NCBI GenBank assembly: GCA_001600635.1
Contig: BCKL01000039.1
Span: 1-64,000 of the forward strand
DNA: 64,000 bases
Reading direction: 5' to 3'
Source: Leucosporidium creatinivorum
Lineage: Eukaryota > Basidiomycota > Microbotryomycetes > Leucosporidiales > Leucosporidiaceae
Shown here: positions 55,683 to 64,000 of the stretch, piece by piece
How positions within the stretch are numbered: position 1 is the stretch's first letter
Layout of the letters: each line of letters starts with the position of its first letter
Made by a program: the position numbers and the translations under genes
Notes under the pieces: model-generated
Seen by the model: the letters and a program-made list of their open reading frames with translations, nothing else
Database searches by the model: none
Told to the model about the DNA's origin: nothing

Positions 55683-58600
55683 ATGGCTCCCCTCACCGCG
55701 TCGCCTTCTTCCATCCTCGCCTCCCTCCCCGGGACCTTTCCACCACAAAATTCACCACCTCGCTCACCTCCTCCTCACTCGAATCCATTCCGCGACGTCG
55801 ATCCTACGCCCACCGGTCCCAGCAACAGTACAGGACTCGGACGCGGTCGTCGCATCTCGACGAGCATCCAAAGCCGAAGGACTCAAGTCAGCCTCGGCCT
55901 CGGCGTCAGCTTTGCCACGATGAATGATTTGGGGCATCCCACTCCTTCCGCTCCCTCCCGCCCCAACTCGACATCACCAGCCGTTTCCCCCTCCCCCCCA
56001 ACCTCCCGCCAACGAACCGCCTCGACCTCCTCCCATTCCCGTCGAACCTCCATCTCCTCCTCTTCCGCCGCCACCGGTGGACCACCAACATCCACCGGCT
56101 CGGGCTCCTCAGGCAACAACTCTCGCCTCCCCTCTCGCCGCCCCTCCCTCTCCCACCTCGCCTCCTTCCTCTCGGGAATCGAGCACCACACTCGAGTCCG
56201 CAACCCCGGTCCACGAGGCGGTCGCGGCGTCTCTCGCTCGGCTTCTCGTTCTCAGAGTCGAGCAGGAGAGCGCCGGCATTTCCGCCGAGGAACAGGGGGA
56301 AGCAGTGCCGATGGAGAAGGGGATGATGATTCCGAGAGTGGAGATGGAGGGGATTCGAGCGACGATGTGATTTCGCCTGGGGGAGGGACTTTTAGGGGCG
56401 CTGCTAGTTCAAGGGCTAGTAGCGTGGCGGCGAGGAGTAGGAGGAGTAGCGTTAGTGCCGGATCGCCGCATCCTTACCTCCATTCCCTCGTTCGCGAGAA
56501 CACGAGTGGAGGAGTAGGGTCGGGGGTAGCGGCGGCGGCGGCAAAGAGTGAGGAGAGTCTATGGGAGGATGATGATGGGTTTCCAATCGCCAATGGGGAG
56601 GAAGGAGGAGCGGGCGAGTCGATCGAATCAGGTTGGGCGCCCAAGACGTTCAAACCCTTGCCGACGCCTCGGATTCTCAGCACCGAAATGGAAGAAGAAC
56701 CCTTCCTCGACACTGCCCCCTCCTCTCCCGTCCCTAAACGAACTCGAACGGTCGATTCCTACACGCACGCCGGCGGTCGGGAGCGGGAGATGAGCGTTGG
56801 TGGGTCGGGGTCGGAAGGGGGAGGATTGCAGGGCGTTGATGTGTTTGAAGAGGGGGAGAGGGTTGGTGTGGATGTTTGGTTGGAGGGAAGGGGTGGGTGG
56901 GTGAGGGATTGTTTTGGGGAGAGTAGCGAGGGGGGGCCGGGGAACGGGATCGGGGGGCCGAGGGAGTTGGAGGTGGAGAGAAGGCTCGGAGAGGGGACTT
57001 ATGCTATGTGCGTTTATATCTCTGTTCTCCTCGATTAGCCGATGACTGATTTTGCCTCTCCAACAGCGTCTACCTCGTCCGCGAGGTGCTCTACGACCCC
57101 GACCCCAACGACGACGACATCCTCTCCCCCATCGACGCCTTTTCCTCCTTCCAATTCGACTCTCCCATGGTCGAGCAATCGACTCCCACTGTCTCCTCCT
57201 CCGCCTCTCCCCCTCCACCTCGACCGAGAATCACCTCGTGGGGCTCGGACCCCTTCTCCCTCCCTCAGCAGAGCACTTATGGGCGCAACTTTGCCCTCAA
57301 GTGCCTTTGCAAGAAGGACTTGACGGATGAGTTGATCGAGGTGCAGAGGGGAGAGGCGGTGCTGCATCGTGCGCTGCCCGATCTGGAGTACATCGTTCGG
57401 CTTTACGGAGTGAGTCTCGCTGCCATCTCGACTTCAACCGAACAGCTGCTGACGTCGCTCCCCTACAGGCCTACGAGACGGACGACTGGCTCTTCCTCGT
57501 CCTTGAGTACTGCCCCGGCCGCGACCTCTTCTACTGGCTCCTCGAATCGCAGCAAGTCGGCTCCGATACGATGTACGACCACCGAGCCGTCTCCCCCTCC
57601 GATACGGGTCGCCGTCCTCTCCACCTCCGCAACCGCTCGCTGGACCTCGACGACGACGAGGACGACCCTCATCTTTCGCGCACCGTCACGGCCAACAACC
57701 CCCAGCTCGACCTCCTCGACGAAACGCCCCCATCTCCTTCCCTCCTCTCCTCGACGACCAACACCTCCCTCCTTAGCCGCAAACGCCTGCGCCTCATTTC
57801 CCGCATGTTTGGACAGATGTGCCAAGCCGTGCAGGCGTGTCACGAGGTCGGTATCGCCCATCGCGATATCAAGCCCGAGAACTTCATCGTCGTGGATGGG
57901 AGGGCCGAGGGCGAGAGTGGAAGCTCGAGAGTCGTCGTCAAGATTACAGATTGGGGCTTGGGGACGCGGGAGGAGATGTGCGAGGATTTCGATTGCGGGA
58001 GCAAGCCCTACATGAGCTTTGTGAGTTGCCTTCGTTTGTCGGCCGAGTGAGCGAAAGCTGACTCTCGTCTCGGCGATCTAACAGGAGTGCCGCAACAACC
58101 TCTCACCCTCCTACGATCCTCGTCAAGCCGACATCTGGTCGCTCGGCCTCGTCCTCCTCAACTTGCTCTACCACCGCAACCCCTGGGCCGATCCTTCGCT
58201 CGACGACCCCGACTTCGCCGAATACGTCCACAACCCTCGCGGCTTCCTCCAGAATCGCTTCGAGGACATGACGGACGAGGTGGCGACCTTCCTTGCCGAT
58301 CGAGTCTTCTGCGATGTGTTGGAGATGGAGAATGGCAAGCTGAGGAGGAGGGTTACGGCAGGCGAGTTTGGGAGGTGGGCGGCGAGGTTGGTGATGATGA
58401 TGGATGAGAATCAGCCGAGGCAGGGTGCGTTGACGGGAGTGCAGGATCATACCTTCGAGCTCGTCTCGGATGTCACCAAGGCCCTCCCTGCGCCCGTCAT
58501 CGGCGGCACGAGCGGCATCAGCAGCAGCTTGCTCTCGCAGTTCGCTCCCGCTCCTCCTCCCACCTCCATCCCTCCGCCATGGACCCCCAACCTCCTCGAC

Positions 58601-60496
58601 GACCTCCCCCGCGACCTGCGAGAAACCCTACCCACCCTCCGCGAGGAAGGCAACGACCGCACCTCCTTGGCCGAACCTTCCACTCCTTTCGCCTTCTCGG
58701 ACGACGAGTCGCTCCCTTCTCCTTCCTTCTCCCCGCCGATCCTCCCCGCCAAGCTCCCAGGATCGCCGCCTGGTCTACCGCAACCCTCGCCGGCCAAGAC
58801 GAGGCTGCCATGGGATACTCCACCGTCGCCCTCGCCTGCGCCTCCCGAGCAGCCCGAGACGTCGAGCAGACTTGCCGAGTCGCTCTCTCGGCCTACACTT
58901 CCCACCATGTCTTCCTCCTGCTCAGGCCCACCGCCCGGTATCCCCCTACCTGCACCCTTCGCCGCCGCCCTTCTCGCTCCGAGATCGCCCACTTCGCCCA
59001 TACGCCCCTCCCTCATCGACCGACAAGAGAGCAGTCAACGCTCAAACGCCAGTGCGATGACGAACGGCTCGGAGCTGTCGAATGGCGACGAGGTCGAGCA
59101 CGCCGTCGAAGGAGATTCGGCCGAGCGCAAGGAGGGGGAGGAGGGAGAGCACTCGAGCTCCAAGTCCAAGCGTCGCAAGCGAGGAGCTCGCAAGAGCAAG
59201 TTGTCTCGCAGCAAGGGTGGCGAGAGCTCTCCTCCCCTGTCCTCCCCTCTGGTCCCAGGCTCGCCGATCGGCTTCACTATCCTCGAGGAGTCGCCGCAAG
59301 ATCAGCTTCTCCAGGATCTCGCCTCGGCGTCGCAGAACCTCGCCCGCGAACTCAGCAAGGCTCCCCGCTCCTACTCTTCCAACCACTCGACTCGCAACTC
59401 CTCCCACTCCCGCCCCGTCCCCATCGGCACTCAGTCGACATCCGCCCTCCGCTCGGCCGTCTCGACCACAAACCTCGCCGACCCTTCCAAGAAGCCCGCC
59501 AAGTCGGGCGGCGTCTTTGGTCGCTTCAAGAACCTCGTCGCTGATGGCAACCCGGATCTCGAGGCCTTTAAGCAGCGAGCGGCGGAGCGCAACGCTTCGA
59601 TTGGAGCGGCGAGCGCGCCGGCCAAGATGGAGGGAAGGAAGAAGGTCGAGACGCCCTTGTCGAGCCGTGGGTCGATTGGGACGGCGTCGTGGGGATCTGG
59701 GTGGTCGGGAGTGGATGGAGGAGATGAGGCGCCGAGAGGGAGGGCGGGAGGAGAGATGTCGCCCGGCCATTGGTCGTCGACGTCGAGCAGGAGGGAGCGC
59801 CTCGACAAGCAGCGGCGCAGACCAGGAGAGGGCGACTTCTCCCCCGCCAGCTCGACTCGCAATGGGACGACCAACACCATCTCGACTTCGACGCTCGACT
59901 CTCGCAACCACACCCCTCTCTCCTCCTTCTCCAGCGTCGCCTCGACCGATCCTTCGTCGCTTTCTCACTCAGCCGGCGCAGGACCTCACAGCTCAGCCAA
60001 CACCGTGCGCGACTGGCGTCAAACTAGCCGAGAGCGCGGCGCCTTCTCCTCTCGCCAACCTCGCGGACCATCCGACTACCGCATCTCCCCTCCTTCTTCA
60101 TCCTCATCGCACTCGCACCATATCCTCGCTCCTTCACTTCCCATCGGCGTAGGCAAGCCCAAGCTCGTCGACGCCGCCGTCGACACCATGGACCTCGGTC
60201 TTCCCGCTCCCAACTCTCCCGCCCCATCTACCACCTCGACCCTCTCGCCTCCTCCCTCCGCACCCATCTCTATCGGAGGAGCGATGCATAAGGCCCCTCT
60301 CAAGTCAAGTACCACCTCTCGAGCCAGCTCAAGCGCTACCCTCCTCGCCGAGAGCTCACCTTCGACGGCGCCGGCGACTCTGCCGCCTCTCGCTACCGTC
60401 GCGCCAGCCGTCAAGACGAACAAGTTGGCCAAGATGTTGAACTCGATTTCAGTGTTCAACAGAACGCAGGAGAGGCCGACACCGGGGTCTGGATGA
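55683..60496 (+). CDS. Large Ser/Thr protein kinase with DWG instead of DFG
   Basis: About 1543 aa. Exons: 55683-57007, 57067-57409, 57469-58020, 58085-60496. A Ser-rich head of about 430 residues precedes the kinase domain: VERRLGEGTYAIVYLVRE (glycine loop, formed across intron 1), a 50-residue insert, YGRNFALKCLCKKDL (ATP lysine), LFLVLEYCPGRDLFYWL, a 70-residue insert, CHEVGIAHRDIKPENFIV (catalytic loop intact), VVVKITDWGLGT (Trp for Phe in DFG), CGSKPYMSFECRNN in the activation segment and ADIWSLGLVLLNLLYHRNPW. The metal-binding Asp and the Gly remain, so activity is likely. A long disordered tail follows. The subfamily resembles fungal Ran1/Ksp1-type kinases; not certain. Confidence 0.9.
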
Positions 60497-60777
60497 GCAG
60501 CTCGGCGAGGGAGTAGGGAGAGGGGGATTTTCGAGGGTAGTGATCGACGATTGTGTAACATTAGATCTCATACGACGCAAAACGCTCACATCTTTCGCAT
60601 CTATGCTCGATGGCTGTTGGACGTTTAGATCGCTGAGAGGTTGCAGGGGTCGTCATCATGGGGCTTGGGAGCGAATGAGCTTGCGAGTTGCGCTCCACCA
60701 GGCTTGCTCTCTTGCCTCATCACACTCTCGAGTTTCTCACTTTAGACCACCGACCAAACCCTCAAGCTCCCATCATC
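60497..60777. promoter_or_regulatory. Upstream region of the small mitochondrial gene, duplicated downstream
   Basis: About 280 bp. From 60601 onward it is repeated at 62109, including the pyrimidine/A-rich run into the start codon (CCCTCAAGCTCCCATCATC). Confidence 0.6.
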
Positions 60778-61260
60778 ATGTTCGCTCGCACTGCTCTTCG
60801 CTCGGTTACCCCCATCTCTCGCGTGAGCTCTTCATTACCCCGCACCTCAGCTGAGCTCGAGCATCGAGCTGACCTTCAATCTTTACCTCTCAGCGCGCCT
60901 ACTCTACGCCCAACGAGCCCATCAACGCACAGAGGGGACCTTCTAGGACACCCTTCTTCATTGTTGGAGGACTCCTGGTCCTTGCTGGAGGTTACACGCT
61001 CGGCTTCGGAGTAAGTCTTTCGCTGCCGGCGGAGGTTGTTTAGAACAGCGAGCAGAGCACGGGAGGAGTTGTTGCCGCTGTAGGGGATAATTCAACTGAC
61101 CTATGTGCTCTCACAGTCCACTCCCAGTACGCCTGCGGTCGCGAACATGAAAGAGGCCACACACGGAAAGACCCCCGGCGCCCGCGCTGCTGCTGGACAG
61201 GGAGAGGACCCTCACGCTCGCCCTTCGGTAGCTGGAGGAGACCAGAAGGCCAAGCAGTAG
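60778..61260 (+). CDS. Small single-pass membrane protein, probably mitochondrial
   Basis: Family not recognised. Exons: 60778-60822, 60894-61010, 61117-61260 (101 aa). The N terminus MFARTALRSVTPISRRAYST is an amphipathic, Arg-rich, acid-free presequence with a likely cleavage near RAYS. It is followed by TPFFIVGGLLVLAGGYTLGF, one membrane span with Gly spacing. A soluble tail of about 45 residues rich in Ala, Gly and Lys ends the protein. The layout (presequence, one span, short tail) is that of small inner-membrane accessory proteins of respiratory complexes or the contact-site system; this is inference. The promoter and first exon are duplicated at 62109-62326. Confidence 0.75.
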
Positions 61261-62050
61261 AGGAATAGCAACAAGTCGAAAGCAATGTACAAAGCGACCG
61301 CGCAGTGACCCAAACACTATCGCCGACGAGCCGGAGAGCTCGTTTGTCTATAACGAGGCCAATACGATCCTGCTCCTCTACATACCGACATTCGGCGATC
61401 GAGATGGTGGCCTTTCTGGTCGGACCAACCAATTTTTCCAGCCTCGGCGCCGACAGGATGGGGCTGTCTCCCTGAGCCTTGCGTTCCTACAGCTGGGCGT
61501 CCGGTAGTGAAGTATAGCCGCACTCATTAGACGAAGTTACTCTTACGCTGCGCGCCCCGCCCGCTCCTACTCCTTCTCCACCCAGCTCGACCATCGCCGA
61601 GCGGTCGACTTCACCTTCTTACTTGGCGTTTCCCGTGCACTGCAAGCACGATGCTGGCAAAGGGTCGGAGCAGCAAGACGAACCTCCAGCGTCTTGCGCC
61701 CTCCTATAAATGGCTGCTTCCCTAGGTTCCTCGGTCGTCTCGCTCGGCGCCACGCTGCGCCGCTCGTCTCGTCAGTTCTTCGTTGATGTAGCCTCGCGCC
61801 TCCGAAGAAATCATCGCTTGATGTTACAAACACTCTGGAGACACTCTCTCTAGTAACTCTTTCTTGCCCGGCCCCTCCCCGCAGGTTTACGCTCGCGATG
61901 GCTTTGCGCCGAACCCCGAGCCGGCATGAGAAAGTCGCTTTCCTCGAGGCGCTGACTTGCGGATGAAGAGGCTGGCGGGACACAGGGATAGTCATAACGG
62001 TACTTGATCTTGTGTGGACACCTGTTGTCTCTGGGACAGCGCTGAGCACC

Positions 62051-62083
62051 AGCTCGGCGCTGAGCTCGGCGCTGAGCTCGGCG
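62051..62083. repeat. Tandem 12-bp AGCTCGGCGCTG repeat
   Basis: About 2.75 head-to-tail copies, lying 26 bp upstream of the duplicated gene fragment. Confidence 0.85.
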
Positions 62084-62108
62084 AACTTCCCAGGCTTGTC
62101 TTCCACAC

Positions 62109-62326
62109 CTATGCTCGATGGCTGTGGGACGTTGAGATCGCTGAGAGGTTGCAGGGGTCGTCATGGGGCTTGGGGTCGCATGAGCTTGCGAGTTGCGCTC
62201 CACCAGGCTTGCTCTCTTGCCTCACCACACTCTCGGGTTCTTTCTTTCGACCACCGACCAAACCCTCAAGCTCCCATCATCATGTTCGCTCGCACTGCTT
62301 TTCGCTCGGTTACCCCGATCTCTCTT
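62109..62326 (+). pseudogene. Duplicated promoter and exon 1 of the small mitochondrial gene
   Basis: Matches 60601-60820 with a few small indels and scattered substitutions. It includes about 170 bp upstream of the start codon and almost all of exon 1 (MFARTAFRSVTPIS). Similarity stops at the exon's last codon, where the copy lacks the GTGAGC donor; its reading frame ends four codons later (stop at 62336-62338). No exon 2 or 3 follows, so it is a truncated copy. The promoter part may still drive transcription. Confidence 0.9.
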
Positions 62327-62479
62327 ACACAGGCCTAATGAGCTGGGGCAAGCTGCAGCGATATACACAGCGAGGAGCACTTATGTCGAGGAGCTCGATG
62401 GAAAGCTCTCGCTGAGAGGCTCGAGGGCTGTTCTGGTACAGCTGGGTTCAATTGGCGCGTCTCGAGCACATCTACACGC

Positions 62480-64000
62480 TTAGTAGCCACGGTCGGCGGT
62501 CATGACCTTGCCCGCCTTGGGACCGAGGTTGCCCTCTCCCTTCATGCCAGCACCGAGTCCAGTCGAGACCTCGGCGAGCTTCATGGGGTCGTCGAAGTGG
62601 GTGGTGGCGAGCACGATGGCCCTGGCAAGGGCTGCAGGGTTCTCGCTCTTGAAGATACCCGAGCCGCTGTTGAAGAGAAGGAGGAGGAGTCAGCTCGGCG
62701 CCGAATGAGTCCTCCACTCGACTCAAATGCTCGACTCACACGAACACGCCATCCATGCCCAGCTGCATCATGAGCGCCGCATCCGCCGGTGTAGCAATGC
62801 CTCCCGCCGAGAACATGACTACCGGCAGCCTCTTGATTTGAGCCACCTCCCTCAACAGCTCGACGGGGCAAGCCATCTCCCTCGCCATCGAGTAGAGCTC
62901 AATCTCGCTGCAAGTGCTGGCGCGCTTGATGGCGTCGTTAACCTCGCGAGCATGACGGACGGCTTCGATGACGTTTCCGGTGCCGGCCTCGCCTGGTGAG
63001 AGCAGAGAGGTAAGCTAGCGCCGAGAATTCAAGGCCGAGACGACGGACCCTTGGTGCGGATCATGGCGGCTCCTTCGCTGATCCTGCGCAGAGCTTCCCC
63101 GAGGTTCTTGCATCCGCAGACGACTGTGAATGGTGTAGTGTGAGCAAAGAGTAACGAGACCGAGAAGAAAGAGCAGCGCACACGGCACCTTGAAGGCCTG
63201 CGGTGAAAGGGAGAAGGTCAGCCGCTACCCTTCGACAGTCAGGTCAGAGTGCACATACATGCTTGTCCACGTGCAGGGAAGGATCGGCGGGAGTGAGAAC
63301 CTCGGACCTGCAGCGAAAATGGTCAGCTTTATCCTTTCGGCGATCACAACGCTCGGCTCACTCGTCGATGTAGTCGACGCCGATGGCTTGCAGGATCTGA
63401 GCCTCGACGACATGTCCAATGCGCGACTTGGCCATGACCTGTTGATGAACCGAAGTCAGCAATGGCTCTAGCGAGCACAAACGACGACGTCGAAGGAAAA
63501 GCTCACGGGAATCGACACGGCCTCCATGATCTCCTTGATCATCTTGGGGTCGGACATGCGAGCTACACCTCCATCGCGCCTGATATCGGACGGCACACGC
63601 TCGAGAGCCTGTAGAACAATGCAGTGAGTCAAACGAAGACGGCGGAGGAGAGAAGCGAAAGCCGAGCTGACCATGACTGCACATGCACCAGCAGCTTCGG
63701 CNATACGAGCTTCATCGGCGTTGACGACATCCACTGTGGTNCATCAGANNAAGGTCAGCGGTCGATTCNCAGCNGCCAGNAAAGCTCCGTCGGCTTCCGA
63801 GATTATCGAAAGCGAAGGGAGAAAGCTCACTAATGACACCTCCCTTGAGCATCTGAGCGAGTCCGCTCTGTGGTACAAAGTCATATGTCAGCTCTGAACT
63901 AGCTTCGGACCTCGCTACAGCTCACCTTGAGGCCGAACGAGCCGTTGCCCATCGTTGCGTGGTAGCCCGCTCCCTGAGTCTGCTGAGAGGGCGCAGGTGT
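62480..64000 (-). CDS. PDX1: Pyridoxal 5'-phosphate synthase subunit PDX1 (SNZ family), copy B, nearly complete
   Basis: Lyase subunit of PLP synthase. Exons (minus): exon 1 from beyond the right edge to 63926, then 63831-63867, 63672-63733, 63507-63608, 63362-63438, 63259-63307, 63182-63197, 63049-63123, 62740-62992, 62480-62666 (321 aa if exon 1 is as in copy A; the first 11 codons lie outside). Catalytic lysines sit in VMAKSRIGH and [31 protein letters not shown] is assembled over a 16-nt exon. [33 protein letters not shown] and the end TADRGY are typical. Seven Ns fall between 63702 and 63780, in exon 3 and intron 2. Silent differences from copy A indicate that both copies were under selection. 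Confidence 0.95.
63607..64000. repeat. Direct repeat of the left end of the window (1-394), right copy
   Basis: Indel-free match to 1-394 at a distance of 63606 bp. In coding bases there are six differences: five silent and one Pro-to-Ser near the N terminus. Three further differences lie in intron 1. The Ns of this copy lie where no other difference is seen, which could be masked heterozygous or low-quality calls. Confidence 0.95.

Larger units (their letters stand above)
61261..62479. other. Intergenic 1.2 kb, tail-to-tail, with a duplicated gene 5' fragment
   Basis: Between the small mitochondrial gene and PDX1. It holds a short AGCTCGGCGCTG tandem repeat and the promoter/exon 1 copy described separately. 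No intact gene seen. Confidence 0.6.

Noticed and set aside
61567-62106. 179-codon open frame on the minus strand near the duplicated fragment
   Set aside because: No recognisable domain, and its start lies next to the tandem AGCTCGGCGCTG repeat; composition looks like spacer DNA.
1-64000. Circular molecule or plasmid suggested by repeated ends
   Set aside because: The ends differ at nine bases and the content is ordinary nuclear chromosomal genes; overlap of a circular contig should be identical.
1-64000. tRNA, rRNA or other structural RNA genes
   Set aside because: No TTCGANNCC-type B box with a matching acceptor stem, and no rRNA-like sequence, was seen by eye; a covariance search would be needed for certainty.
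1-64000. Transposons, LTR or virus-like elements
   Set aside because: No transposase, reverse transcriptase, integrase or capsid-like frame and no long terminal repeats were found; the repeats present are host gene fragments and simple sequences.

Overview
The window is fungal nuclear DNA, most likely from a basidiomycete yeast of the Pucciniomycotina (Microbotryomycetes-like, e.g. the Rhodotorula/Leucosporidium/Microbotryum group). The reasons are: GC-rich sequence; closely packed genes cut by many short introns (mostly about 50-80 nt) with GTRNGT donors, CTGAC/CTAAC branch sites and YAG acceptors; long Ser/Pro-rich proteins; and fungal families (APSES factor, SUR7/PalI, Gpr1/Fun34/YaaH, MED6, PEX3). 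The phylum is well supported by gene content. The class is an inference from style.

Layout. 1-1500: the 5' part of PDX1 (minus) head-to-head with PDX2 (plus), the two subunits of PLP synthase. 1.9-4.0 kb: a small RING/TRAF-type zinc-finger protein and a NECAP-type endocytosis adaptor, both minus. 4.2-20 kb: five plus-strand genes: an uncharacterised ~1000-aa fungal protein with four short KLxxxFG-type motifs, PEX3, an MIT-domain protein, an APSES transcription factor and a mitochondrial dicarboxylate carrier. 20.4-24.7 kb: minus-strand small unknown protein, MED6 and an ALY/REF mRNA export factor; the last is divergent from SNX3 (plus). 27-40 kb: minus-strand Cnn1N spindle-pole/microtubule-organising coiled-coil protein, SUR7/PalI-type membrane protein, DUF4336-type protein, acetate-transporter-type membrane protein and a secreted Cys/Ser-rich, probably GPI-anchored protein. 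41-51.5 kb: GMC oxidoreductase, a second RING/TRAF zinc-finger protein, two PhnP-like metallo-beta-lactamase paralogues arranged tail to tail, an F-box-like gene with an apparent frame break, and a BTB/POZ protein. 52-61 kb: an unrecognised ~560-aa protein, a ~1540-aa protein kinase with DWG in place of DFG, and a small mitochondrial membrane protein. 62.5-64 kb: PDX1 again (minus), nearly complete.

The main structural oddity is that bases 1-394 recur at 63607-64000 without indels and with nine base differences plus seven Ns. Five of the six coding differences are silent. This is either a large tandem duplication containing PDX1 or an assembly that joined two haplotypes. Two smaller local duplications copy a 5' gene piece downstream of its parent (SNX3 and the small mitochondrial gene).

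Gene models were built by hand from frame continuity, family conservation and splice signals; every multi-exon model given here closes in frame except the F-box gene. No RNA genes, CRISPR arrays, transposons or virus-like elements were recognised. All homology statements rest on recognised motifs, not on a database search.
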